A DNA stretch of 64,000 bases, from assembly GCA_036937835.1 (NCBI GenBank), contig CM072873.1, positions 14,372,001 through 14,436,000 of the forward strand, in the 5' to 3' direction. Every line of letters begins with the position of its first letter. The stretch's first letter is position 1. Positions 12,492-24,254 of the stretch are shown piece after piece. Below the pieces are notes generated by a model. It had not been told where the DNA came from. It searched no databases and saw nothing but the letters and a program-made list of their open reading frames with translations. Origin of the DNA: Pampus argenteus (taxonomy: Eukaryota; Chordata; Actinopteri; Scombriformes; Stromateidae). Made by a program: the position numbers and the translations under genes.

Positions 12492-14119
12492 GTTTTGTCA
12501 AGACGATTAAAATAAGTATTCAGATACTGTGGAGGAACAAGCTATTTATCTGAAGGTGAACTCATTGAAGAGTTTCGATTTACTTCCTTCGGCTCACAGT
12601 CTTGTGTTTGTGGTGCCCCCTGATGGAAGGAGACGGAGCTGCAGGCTGACCTTTGAATCGCAATACATGCTGATGCCCACTTGATATGACTAGTTCTGCT
12701 GAAGCTCCATACAAGCTTTAGATAAACTTTTAAATGGATATTTTATCACAAAATGACATAATTAATTTTATGTACTGTCGGGTAAATTTTAATTAATAAC
12801 AATTTATATGTTGTATGTGTAAAGTGTGAAAGACAATCGTAGTGGAGTAAAAATTATGTGTTATAAAATGTAGTGCAGCAGAAGTAGCATAACATGGAAA
12901 TACTCACTGATAGTTTGAATAAACTGTAAATACATTTAAGTTAGTAATACGTATACGAGTGTTTTACTGCTCCATAAATGTTTCTACATCTACGAAGGAC
13001 TTAATCATTAACACATATATTTTATGTTTTCATTCAAGGGACGGTCATCTGAGGATTTTTATGTTTTCAACTTTGGTTCATCACAGATGTGCTATTTTTT
13101 CCGTAGGAGTATAATAGAGCACAATCAATTGTCACAATATATTTTGTTACTAGGTACTCAAAAAAATCCAGGAAATGTGACTGTTGACAGATTTGTCCAC
13201 TGTTGGGTAAAATAAGGAATGGGAAAAGGAATGGGAAATATGTTTATTGTGTGTGTTCAGTCAGGTAGCTCTACTCTCAAACAGCAAACATTATCAGTCA
13301 TTAGTTGTTAGTTGCCTCTTTATTAATAAGCACACAATCTGAAAAAAAAACTATACCACTGTCATCTTTGGCAACATATCAGAGAACGCATTCAGCCCCT
13401 TTCCAACATTTCACTTTCATTTGAGTCTCTTTTTTTAACTATTAGATTTGACTTCAACATGAAATCATATTTAGTAAAACACCATGCAACCCTCCAGTCT
13501 GAGAGTACAGGGGGATTAATACTGAAGAAAGGAGAAACTCCCAAGTCAGTATATAAATACATTTTAAGAAACCTAATCATTGAAATCTTTAGGTGTGGTC
13601 CAGAACTGAAATAAGATGATGAAAAGAAGACCAAGTTGATTTTTAGCATCATACTCTCATGCATAACAAAGGCTTATCAAGATTTTGATTTGACAATAAT
13701 AAACATACATGTACTGCAAACAAGATACAGCATACTATTGAAAAAAAATATGCAATGTGAGACACGTCATACTTTTTTACTTGCTCAACAATCATATTAA
13801 ATATAAAATTGTATTTCCTTAAAACATCTGTTTTAGATGTACTTTCCCTCATTCACTACTTAAAATACTGTTATGTCATGAATTATAATGGATTGTGGTG
13901 GACTGTTGTGTGTGGATCCAGTAGAAAAAAAGAGACAAGGATTATATTTGTTGAGACCTGGGATATGTGCCATCTGTTCTATGATAAATAAAGTAGTGCC
14001 AGGTGGACTAAACTTTGCTGACTATTGTGCATTGCAAATTCGAATGCATCAAAGTATTTGAAAGGATTTCAAATACAGCGGTAAAGTTTGACCTAGGTCT
14101 TCTTTAAAGCTCTTGAGAT
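12492..14119. other. Intergenic: synj2bp upstream to lgals3 3' end
   Basis: The left part is presumably the synj2bp promoter. About 12780-12925 resembles one half of a common teleost repeat (GTAGTGGAGTA... then AGTAGCATAACATGGAAATAC). A minus-strand AATAAA at 13319-13324 could end the lgals3 3' UTR. Nothing else is recognised. Confidence 0.45.
12780..12925. repeat. Interspersed repeat fragment, family C (right half)
   Basis: It contains TAGTGGAGTAAAAATTA and AGTAGCATAACATGGAAATA, which I recognise as the distal half of a widespread teleost repeat. The proximal half of the same family is at about 18110-18390. This is recognition from general knowledge, and the borders are approximate. Confidence 0.45.
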
Positions 14120-17100
14120 TCAGATCATGCTTGGGGCTGCGCTGTAGAGGGCGACGTCTCCGGTCACTCGCAGCAGGGTTACTTCCTCCAGCCCACCAAC
14201 TCTGTGCTCGTACTCCAGCAGGTGAGTGCCATCCACCGCCACTTTGAACATGTCCTCCTCCACTAGGATTTTCAACTGCAGGGACAATGAAGTGAATATA
14301 ACACAGATTTGATATGTTAAACACAAGTTACTCTAATACCATAGTCTTACTCAGCAAGTTATATACACAACACACGTATGTATGTATGTATGTATGTATG
14401 CATGTATGTATGTATCCTGACACTTATATATCCTGATCCTCCATGAGCCTGGATGCAACCTGAGATCCTCTGGTAGGTTATTCTTGGCCATTGCAAGGTC
14501 AAAAGTAAAGACGAAAAGGTGGCAGGGCATTTTCTGTTCCGAGGAGCTCAGGGAAGCAAACACACTTTCTTATTCTTGTAGTGTAAACAGAGGCAACAAG
14601 CATGCTGAGTCATACATTCTGCTCTCCTCAACAGAGTAGAAGATGGAAGAATTCTGTGAAGCAGCACTGACGTCAATTCAAAAGGGATTGTTCAGATGTT
14701 TTGAAATGGGGTTGTATTTATCCATAATCAGTGTACTGCAATATCTGCCCCCATCCACAGCAGTACATTGCTTAGCTTAGCTTCCATGTCTGCTTCTCCT
14801 AACTGGGTGGGTGAAATTACACAAGGTCACTAAATTCCATTTCCTCATGAGGATGATAAAGGTATTTCACATCTCATCAATTCTGAGAAGGCACCGTAAC
14901 ATCTCATAGGCTCATAGGTGTGAAGACATACACACTCAATTATGTGTAAAACATGGAAGTGTTTTAGCTTTACCTCAAACCGTTGGCCCTGAACGAATGG
15001 AAAGCCTCCTTCCCGTTCCTCTGGCCCCCAACATCCTCCGAGGTTGGAGTTTCTAACAATAGTTTGCTCGTGAAATCGAGGATTGAAGTGAAAGACGACA
15101 TCTTGACCTCGGATTAAATCAACCTGGAACCTGAAAAAATAAAATAAAATAGGAGGAGAAATGCAGCTATAACTAATCATTCTTCCACATTCCAATTAAT
15201 AAAGTATTAATGTGTCTTTAAAATCTAAATTATCATTTAGCCGAACAAAAGCCTCCTTTCATTGACCACAAGTGTGAACTATTTCTTAAAGATGACAACA
15301 CTGCTATGATCTGGAGGGTTCGGCTGGATGCAGGGTTGCTACAAAGCATTTAGGTATCATCTTCCTCAAACGGAAACGTCATTGACGGCAGAATTAAAAA
15401 ATGAATGTTGTTCATACTTTACCGGTCTGCCCCAGGAACGGGCTCTGCAACTATTGTGATTAAAAGTTGTGGCATAATTCCAGCATGAAGTGGGAGGTCA
15501 TACGGTACCATCTGCAAGAAATAATTACATTTCAGATCATGACAACACATTTACGGTGCTCTATTTTGAAATGACGTTTCTCCTCAAACAAAATAAAGAA
15601 AATACAAATAAGATTTTACCCTGTTGATATTTTGCGAGGGACAGAAGACAGAAATGGTCACATTTAATCACTAAACGTGTGACCATGATAATCACACTGC
15701 TAATAAAGAGGACATCTATAGTTGAACATCACTTAAAACTTTGAACGTGCTCCATATTCCTGCTCCAGCATCCAAATGAGTCATCATGTCTTCCGTTTAG
15801 TTCAACACACAACATTCACATACAAACGCAACAACAAAAGCATAAGAAAGTAAAGTCTGGAGATTTTTTACATTTTAAAGAAATATAAGGCAACAACTGT
15901 ACAAACTGATTTCAGAGCAAAAATGACAGCAAACAAAAGTCATTTTAATAGTAAACATTTACAAAAGTGACAAGTCATTTTGAAAATAGTGATAAACATA
16001 CAAATTGATATTGTTATCAAATCATTTAGCAGATAATAGAAGTGTCTTAATAATACAGTAAGCACATTTGTCTTGTTAAAGTGTAAAATATATCATATTG
16101 CACACAGTAAAACATTACATCATGCAGGCATATCAAGCACAAATCCTGACTGTACGCAGTGTATGTTGTATGGCACTAATCAAACCACATGTTGATTCAG
16201 GAAGTGATGTCCTTGTCCGACTGAAAAGTTGAGTTCATTGCTTTCAATTATATGGCGGATAATATCTGGGCTGAAAGACAAGAATACATTTTTGATAACT
16301 ACATTTTGATTTTGTTTTTTTATTTTTTTCTGATTCAAGTTTTGCTTTGCACCCCAGCAGAGCCCAAGATAACAATACAAATACAGCCCTCATTGAAAAT
16401 CCAGCATCCTGCAGTAAATTCCAGCAAATTTTCAGCAGCTGCAGTATGAAGTAGACAACTGAACTGCTAAAGTGGCAAGTAGTGTAGATTTACTTAACAG
16501 GTTAACCAACCAAAAGGTTAAGAATATTCAGCTGGTGTCTGGTAGTAATTTCCCACCCTGTTTCGCAAAGACTTCCACACCAAGAGAGATACTCTATTGA
16601 AAACCGGAGCAAAAACACATCTGCCAAGAAATGCAGCAAGCAAGCAAGCAACATGTTATGTTTAAACAGTTCTGATACTCACCAGCATACCTCCTGGAGC
16701 TGCAGGCCCACCATACGGACCCATGGGCCCAGGACCAGGACCAAAGGGGCTAGGGGCTGAAGGGAAGCCTCCGCCTGCAGGTGGTCCCCATGATCCAGGG
16801 GGTATTGGGGGGAAGCCTCCAGCAGGGAATGGAGGGAAAGAACCAGGGCCAGCTGGAGGTGGAAAAGCACCTGGACCACCTGGTCCGTACATCCCATTGC
16901 CTCCTCCTGGGTGACTACCTGGGAAAGGCACATTTGGATATGGCCCAGGTGGAGCTCCAGGGCCAGAAGGGAATGGTCCAGTTGGGTAAGAAACAGGACC
17001 TCCAGGTAGCTGTCCTGGAGCTCCTTCAGATGGGTACTGCCCAGGGAACTGCCCAGGAGCTCCAGGGCTGGAAGGGAACTGCCCTGGAGCTCCTGGTGCA

Positions 17101-17497
17101 GGTGGATATTGTCCAGGGATCCCAGGGCCAGCAGGAAACCCACCAGGTGCTGAAGGAAGTCCTGGATATTGCCCTGGTGCTCCAGGACCAGAGGGGAACG
17201 GGAACTGCCCTGGCGCCCCTGGGCCAGATGATCCACCAGCAATGTCACACAGAGCAGAGGGCTGGGTGGGCGCTCCGGGGGCTGAACCAGGCCATCCGGG
17301 ATTCACAGGAGGCGGAGGGTTGCCTGCAGGGGCTGACGGGTTGGAGTTAGCAGTTTTTTTAGCCTGGCTTGGGGAGTCATCTCCTAGGGCATCTGCCAGC
17401 TGAAGAACAGAATATGGAAATTACTCCAAATTAACGGTCTAACGGTGAAATATTAGATTTATTTACACTGCATTTTACTCACCGAGAAATCTGACAT
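14120..17497 (-). CDS. lgals3: Galectin-3, chimera-type, complete, 5 coding exons
   Basis: Coding exons on the minus strand: 17483-17497, 16683-17399, 15423-15511, 14974-15130, 14120-14275. They give 377 residues. The short N-terminus MSDFSLADALGDD parallels the human start and its Ser6-type phosphosite region. Residues about 20-244 are a Pro/Gly/Tyr/Phe-rich tail containing six PGAPGQ-like units; this is far longer than in human galectin-3 (250 aa in total). Residues about 245-377 are the carbohydrate-recognition domain. The sugar-binding set is intact: HFNPRF, then VRNS, then WGPEER. Chimera-type galectins bind beta-galactosides and multimerise through the tail, acting outside the cell and in the cytosol and nucleus. 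There is no signal peptide, as expected for unconventional secretion. The tail sits in a single 717-bp exon. Confidence 0.96.
14376..14415. repeat. (GTAT)n microsatellite
   Basis: Tetranucleotide tract with one interruption, in the last intron of lgals3. Confidence 0.9.
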
Positions 17498-17901
17498 GAT
17501 CTAAACATGAAACAAGAGAAGACACAACTTTCATTAGTTTATTAGGTAGTTACCACAGCAGATTATTACAAGCCGTTACACAGAGGCTCTGAGTAATAGC
17601 AGAGTAAATGTTTCCATCCTCGACTGGTGATCAACAAAACCCATTTGGGCAGGCTAGAAATAGCTTCACCAAACTGTGGTACTATTATGACAAGTTATAC
17701 AGACGATACATTGGCTTCAGCTGCATATTAATGAGGATTTAGTTATTAAAATATCTTATTTAAGTAATGTTACACAGTTGGCTACGGTGCTAGCTAACAG
17801 TAGCTAGCTGTTAGTTTATGTTCAGATAGATAACGTTAGCTCGCCTGTTTATTTTAGCTCCACGGTGTCTAAAGAGAGAAAAAGATGATATTTCATGCTA
17901 C

Positions 17902-18060
17902 CTCGCCAGACGATAGACTCCTCTCAAATGACAGTGGATAACAGCGATGATTTATCTAGCCGTGGAAGCCAGTTAATCAGCTAGTTCAACCTGCCGAGAT
18001 AGAGGACTACAAGCTAACGTTCAGATCTGCTCCCAGAACTACAACACTTTGAGAAGGAAG
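17902..18060 (-). promoter_or_regulatory. Possible lgals3 noncoding first exon and promoter
   Basis: On the minus strand a donor-like GAG|GTAGCA occurs at 17902/17901, and the exon carrying the ATG has an acceptor (GTTTAG|ATC) just before it. A 5' UTR exon ending at 17902 is therefore plausible. Its start is not determined. Confidence 0.4.
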
Positions 18061-18109
18061 CACGCGAACACGCCTTACTGATGACGCACAGAGAAGGGTG
18101 TGGCTGTCA

Positions 18110-18390
18110 AAAAAAAGTATTCAGACACTTTACTTAAAGTAAAAGTACCAATACACCAATGTAAGAAATACTTCATTACAAGTAAAAGTATAATCATAAT
18201 AAGTAAAAGTACAGCAGCAAAAAGTAGTATTTACTGTAATTACAGTAACAGTAGTGGTTTGGTCCCTCTGACTGATATATTATTATATATGACATCATTA
18301 GATTATTAATACTGAAGCATCAGTGTTAGAGCAGCATGTTACTGTTGTAGCTGCTGGAGGTGGAGCTAGTCTGAACTACTTTATATATAT
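18110..18390 (+). repeat. Interspersed repeat fragment, family C (left half)
   Basis: It is built on repeated AAGTAAAAGTA units, followed by GTAGCTGCTGGAGGTGGAGC and CTGAACTACTTTATATA. I recognise this as a common teleost dispersed repeat. It abuts the hAT-like element at 18397. Borders are approximate. Confidence 0.5.
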
Positions 18391-18396
18391 TTAATC

Positions 18397-18630
18397 CAGT
18401 GGTTTTCAACCTAGGGGTCGGGCCCCTCCAAAGGTCACCAGATAAATCTGAGGGGTCATGAGATTAATGTGAGAGAAAACAACAAAAACAAAGTTCTGAT
18501 ACACAAATCTGTTTTCATTTTTTGGACTTTTTCTCTAATCTTTGACTTTTGGTGAAATATTCAATCATTTAAACATGACTACACACTGCTTTCTGTAAGA
18601 CGTCAACGCCATAAAGGTTGGAAACCACTG
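18397..18630. mobile_element. hAT-like MITE with terminal inverted repeats
   Basis: The left end CAGTGGTTTTCAACCT pairs with the right end AGGTTGGAAACCACTG (15 of 16 complementary). The element is 234 bp and has no coding capacity. The CAGTG terminus and small size fit a non-autonomous hAT element. The flanking octamers ATTTAATC and GTTTCATT match at 5 of 8 positions, so a target-site duplication is only partly preserved. Confidence 0.75.
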
Positions 18631-19445
18631 GTTTCATTTATATTGTATTTTAAGATTATTATATCCATTATGTCAAAGGTATAAAGCTATACAATATTAC
18701 ATCATTTTAGTGTAAAATATAAAGAATACACTCCCCCTGAAAGCTTTATTAAGGAATAATCATAATCACCCAGTCATTAATGACTGATGAGGTATTTATG
18801 AATAAATAGATTTGTGGTCCAGGCATTTGGTATAAATAATGATTATTGAGGATACTGTGAAGGGTCTGAATATTAACAATATGTAGGGTAAAGGCCTTTT
18901 ATATATATTGTTTTAAATCACATTTTATAATTTATATCATAAAGACAGATTAAAGAAAAAATAGCAAAATTAATTGGCAAATTTAATTAATATCACTTTG
19001 AGTGTTATAATTTTGCCTTTAAGTGTAAATTGAATACATACATTTATAATAGGAGCAAAAAATGACTTAATCATCAATTAATTAATTGTTAATAATTAAA
19101 CAAGTCTATAATCATTTCAGTGGCAAACTGCAGGCTCCATATAACATAATAAAAAGGAAGTTTTCTTTTGTATTATTTTGTAGTCTGCTGTTTATCTAGT
19201 TGTTTAGTATTGTTAATATTTAATTACTAGTTATTATAAAATTATTATTATAACACTCATTGTCAGCGTACAAGACAATAGTGAGAACAGATGTATGACC
19301 AACTTTTGAAGGAGGGGGCGCTTGTTTGGGATTGGCCAAACCAGTCACAAGATGATGTGAAGTTAAAAAAAAAAAACAACATTGAAGCGTCTCTACCATT
19401 CAGAGCAGCAGCGGCAGCTTCAGGGACATTTTCAACTCTGCAACA

Positions 19446-22400
19446 ATGGTAAGTTGTTGGAGATGTTTGCGAGACAGCTGTCGTCATTTACGCTTTTGTT
19501 TTTGAGTCGTGTGCCCTGAGCAAAACGTGAAGTTTCGCGGACCGTTGAGAAAAAGTGAGGTTACGGATCGGTTAGCGTTAGCCTGCTAGCCTAGCATGAG
19601 TGCCACCCTCAGTCGGCTGTCTGTGTCAAGTCAGGAGGTGGAGAAGTAAACGTGTTCCGGCTAAGGATTTAAAATAAAATCACTACAGGCGAACAACATT
19701 GACGAAGTAAAAATGTCATTTTACAGTTGTATAATTCTTCTTACAAACCCTTGTGCTCCTCATTTTGGCCACAAAAGCTCATAAAATGTAAACATTATTT
19801 ATTTTTAATAATAGATCATAGTACGTTGATTACAGCAATTCATACGTTCAGATTTGAATTTTAATTATTCTTATGTTATGTACGCATCTTGAGAGTACAT
19901 TAATTGTATGTATTGAATATACTGATATCACTGTAATCTACAGAAAATCCTCAGTGCAGACAAAGCAAAATAATGATTGTGACTATACTTCACTGCATCA
20001 GTTCACTTTTTTGTTCTGTATTGATCACAGTTTTTTTAAATTCAACACTTGCTTCTGAGTTGTATTATTGAAAGTACAGTACAGTAGTACTTAATGTTTG
20101 AAAGCATCTAGAGTGCTTGGTTTGTCTACTCTAGGCTACTGTAGAACATGGTACCAGTTATCCTTAACCCTCACTTTAACCACCTACGCATCTGCAGAAC
20201 GGACTAAGTAGTTTCACGGATCAGGCACTGACAAACCCAGACCTTATGTAGATACATTACATTTTACACTCTACGGTAATGAGAAAGTAGCACTGAATTA
20301 TACACACTGCACCTGTAAATGATTACCGCTGCATCCCTTTATTGAAATTATTTTACAGCCATAATTGTGTGCTTTTATTTTGAAGACAAATTGGCCAAGC
20401 TTCCTGTACACGTGCAGTTATTTTGTGTAACTTGACGCAGCGGCTCGGACTGATGTGTTTCAACACGTCTTTTTGGGAGCTTCCTCCACACTAGCTCGCT
20501 TATATCATGATGAAAAATGCTTCTCTCTGGGTTTTTGACAGCTTGACTCTCTATACTGTTCATCAGCATTAGAGTGATCTTACTGTCTCGTGTTTGCATA
20601 TAAGACACATTAAATTAGCCGGTTATTTTAAATAGGCTAACTCCTACTTCCTGCCAGTCAAGCCAAAGTAGCGAGCTAGCTGTCAGTAGCTGCAGGAATT
20701 TGAACCTGTATCCACCTCCGGCGTTTACTGTCATCCTTGTTCCCTCATATTTCCCACTGTGCATCCTGTTTTTTCCAGTCTCTCCAGACACTCAAGTTGC
20801 TTCTTAATCTGTAAAGATTTCTCTAAGCTCAGTGAAATCCTGACTCCCACCAGCCATCTGCTCAGGAAGGTGTAATTATAGAATTCAGAGACTCTAAAGA
20901 GTTTTATGTGTTTGTGATGGACTTATGTAATACTGTGAGTGGATGTGACACAGGTTCAGACCAATAAAATCCTGTAGGAACTGGTGTATTACTTTATTTA
21001 TGGATAATGAGTCAGATTCCATTAGGATTCATACAGAGATGGTTTAAAGATAGTTTTAGCACTTTTGGTTATTCTGCCACACTGCTTTACAGAAAAGCAA
21101 TAAAAAGCATAAATACTACCTAAAGCTTCAGTCTGGGTCTCAGCAGCTGCCCTCCACCCAATAAGCCCTCTGCAAAGTTCCTTTAAATCACAGGGCCAAA
21201 TTAAACACAATTTATTTGACAATAGACTAAGCTGAATACATATTTTTTAAAATTATTTTAGATTTAGATTCTTTTCTCAATGAATGATTTGCTAATTTTG
21301 TGATAAAACTATTTATAATTGCCCGTTATAACTACAGAGAGTCCATGGTAACATCTTCTTTGTAACATCATCTTGTTTTGTCTGATCAACTGTCAAAACT
21401 CACATACTGAATTTTGTGATCCATGTTGATTGATATATAATCAATATTATAAGAAAGAATATAAGAAAGTCAATTTTACTGTGAGAAATGCAGATAACAA
21501 AAAACTCTGTTTAGTTTACATTCTTGTTTATTTTCCGAGCTAAACGTGGCGCATTTAAGGCCGATTTTTTAGTTTTAAAAAAAAGATCAAGATCATTTAA
21601 AATGTGTTTATGTCTTTTGTCCCATCAGAGTGAGTCACTGGTGGTCTGTGATGTGGATGAAGATCTGGTTAAAAAGCTGCGGGAATTCCGTTTCCGGAAG
21701 GAGACCAATAATGCGGCCATCGTTAGTGAGTATTGGCAATACATTTATACCATTCATTTATACCATAGTATTGATAATGTGTTGTAGATCAAACATCAAA
21801 AGGGGAGGATGATGTGAGCAAGTTTTGTGTTACTTTGTTTTAAACTTGTTTTTGCATTAAACAAAATCCTTGACAAAGAACAGTTTGCAGAATTGGGTCA
21901 AACACCAAAGTGTGTCTTCCTTCAGTAAAGCCTGAGCTGTAAACCATTAACACTTACAGCCAGAAAGATTGGTCACCGCCTCCCGTTGCCTCTTTAAATC
22001 CTGATTCAAAGGAATAAACTTAATCCACATTCAGAAACTGCTTTAACCATTTCTGTCTTAAGTTATTTTCAAACCAGACTGTACTGGACTGACCGAAGAT
22101 AAAATAACTTTTCAGTCAAGCTGCTATATGTTTAAAGTTTGAAATCCAGTAGCAGGATAGGTTCTGTTCATGGACTGCTAGATAATATTTAAAGGAGCCT
22201 TTCACCAAATTCAAACCTGAGTCCTCTACACCATCCTTGGTCCACACTACTGTTCCACACATGAGGATAGTTCATTGAATCTCCCCACATTGCTGGGAAA
22301 TGATGACTATGTTAATTGAGATGAACACTAATCTCTTGTCGTACTGTTTAGCAACATACTTCAAGGAGTTTGACATTTTGGGAAACATGTATCTGCTTGT

Positions 22401-24254
22401 TGCAGAGAGTTTGTACAGATTAAACAGAAGAAATAAAACATGTTAATCGGTGGACTTTAGAGGTTCTGATTTTGTTACCGTTGGAGCCAAACAAGCTGTT
22501 TCCAGTCTTTATGCTAAAATAAGCCAACCAGCTGTTGCATGAAGCTTTATATTTGCTATGCAGACATAAGTCATAAGTCATGTCAAAAAGGTGAACTATT
22601 CCTTTAAATGTGCAATCCAAGCTCTGTTATGTATTTCTATTGTGTTCTTGGCTTTAAAGCCAGCAATTGAAGAGATAAATGTGTTGTCAGTAAACACTCA
22701 GTCAAACCTACTGAGAAAAAAAGAAAAATGAACATGCATGTTACTGATTTTAGATCAATCAGTTTATGCCTGGAGGACAGGCGTGTATTTCATTTACTGC
22801 TAATACAGCAGTATTAGCAGTACTGCTAATACACTACGTCAATTCTAATCTAATCAAATTCAAAGGCATACACACCTTTTACACTGTGTACAATAGTAAA
22901 ACACAAATATATATATATATAAAAAAAACTTTTGTACTTCCGGGTATTGTATTAATTTTTTTTTTACACAAAACTTACTTTTTCACCTCCACAACTAAAC
23001 CTGTTTATATTTTTCACCCCTCAGTGAAGATTGATAAAGACAAGCAGCTTGTTATTCTTGAGGAAGAACATGAGGTGAGTTATCTTTTTCTCTGTTATTT
23101 TAACATTATGTACATGTCCAATCTATCTGATGTTGAAGAAGTTGGACTTTGTATGGCTAAACTTGTTTCGTCAGCTGTTTGATGTTAGTGGATAATTGCT
23201 TTTCTGGATAAAGTGTAACTATAACAGGGAAAGAGTTCCTCACTTAACTGTTGATGACTCATCTGTCTTGTTTTAGGACATTTCTCCTGATGAACTAAAG
23301 GATGAGCTGCCCGAGAGACAGCCGAGATATCCTTTGAATGATTGATTTTAACAATTATTTAAATTCCACCTTGTAAATACAGCAATTGTTTTGGTGTTTG
23401 GTCTGTATGTTGTAAAATTGATTTTAAACCTGGATTTTTGCTTGAAGTTGGTATTTTATGTCAGTTTATTCTGTTCATTCTTGTAAAATGAGTGAAATAT
23501 GTCAATGTCCTTAGCACCGGGAACATTTATCGTCTACAGTTATAAGTACCAACATGATGACGGACGCGTGTCTTATCCTCTCTGCTTTATCTTCTCCAGT
23601 CCAGTGGGTAAGAACGTCTCTGGAATTACTTTTTATTATAAAAGAAGAACTGTGAATGGCGCATATGGTTCGCTGAATCTTTGTAAATGTTGGTGCGTTT
23701 GTATTTGGCAGGTTGCAGACCAGAGCAACAGATGATGTACGCGGGAAGCAAAAACAAACTGGTGCAAACTGTCGAACTGACCAAGGTTAGTGAACCGTCT
23801 GTGCTCTGAATGTTGCCGAGTTATATTAAAGTCATACTAGGGTGTCATTAATGCAGCGCAACTGTGTAATATCTACTAGATAAATCATCAAACTCAATTT
23901 AAAATGTCTGAAAGTCACATTGTTCTTTCTTAATATAATAACAATAATATAATAATTAATATAACAATAGTATATTATGTTTACATTGTTTTGTCAATTA
24001 TTGTAGTGGTGTAATGTAAATTTTTTGCATTTCTAATTCATGTACCTGGACATTTTAAGCCCCCTTTTAGACATCTCTGTCACATAATGTGATTTAAGAC
24101 TAACACTAATTTTAAATGAAGAGCTCATTTTACTTCTCATCCTGTTCATCCTTTGCTCTGTTTTGTTGTTTTTTTTTTTCAGGTGTTTGAGATCAGGAAC
24201 ACAGAGGACCTGACAGAGGAATGGCTCAGAGAGAAACTTGGGTTCTTCCGCTAA
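19446..24254 (+). CDS. gmfb: Glia maturation factor beta, complete, 7 exons
   Basis: Coding exons: 19446-19448 (the ATG alone), 21629-21725, 23025-23074, 23277-23326, 23525-23607, 23712-23785, 24183-24254. They give 142 residues, the same as human GMFB. The protein starts MSESLVVCDVDEDLV and ends REKLGFFR; the whole length is an ADF-homology domain, including the block SYPLCFIFSSPVG. GMF proteins bind the Arp2/3 complex, debranch actin filaments and block new branching, in the cytosol and lamellipodia. The sequence matches the beta paralogue more closely than gamma. The intron after residue Arg67 (split codon) has an AT-AC, U12-type border. The start is fixed by ATG|GTAAGT in a GC-rich 5' exon. 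Confidence 0.97.
22356..22606 (+). repeat. Teleost interspersed repeat, family A copy 3
   Basis: Longest copy of the family in the window, in a gmfb intron. It runs from AAGGAGTTTGACATTTTGGG through CCAGTCTTTATGCTAAAATA to GAACTATTCCTTTAAA. It has the same orientation as the copy at 84-235. Confidence 0.6.
23327..23524 (+). other. gmfb: AT-AC intron of gmfb (U12-type)
   Basis: The 198-bp intron starts ATATCCTTTG, an exact match to the U12-type 5' splice site, and ends GGGAAC. A branch-like GTCCTTAGC (7 of 9 to TTCCTTAAC) lies at 23507-23515, with the putative branch A 11 nt from the 3' end. Only this border keeps the conserved ERQPRFIVYSYKY reading frame; no GT-AG pair does. Confidence 0.88.

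Larger units (their letters stand above)
17498..19445. other. Head-to-head intergenic interval, lgals3 and gmfb
   Basis: The interval separates two divergently transcribed genes. Besides the possible lgals3 5' exon it holds a family C fragment, a hAT-like MITE and AT-rich sequence to about 19260. From about 19380 the gmfb 5' UTR begins, ending at the ATG. Confidence 0.5.

Noticed and set aside
16723..17350. Long plus-strand open frames antisense to lgals3
   Set aside because: They are shadows of the GC-rich repeat-coding exon. The minus frame carries the galectin-3 tail and joins the lectin exons in phase.
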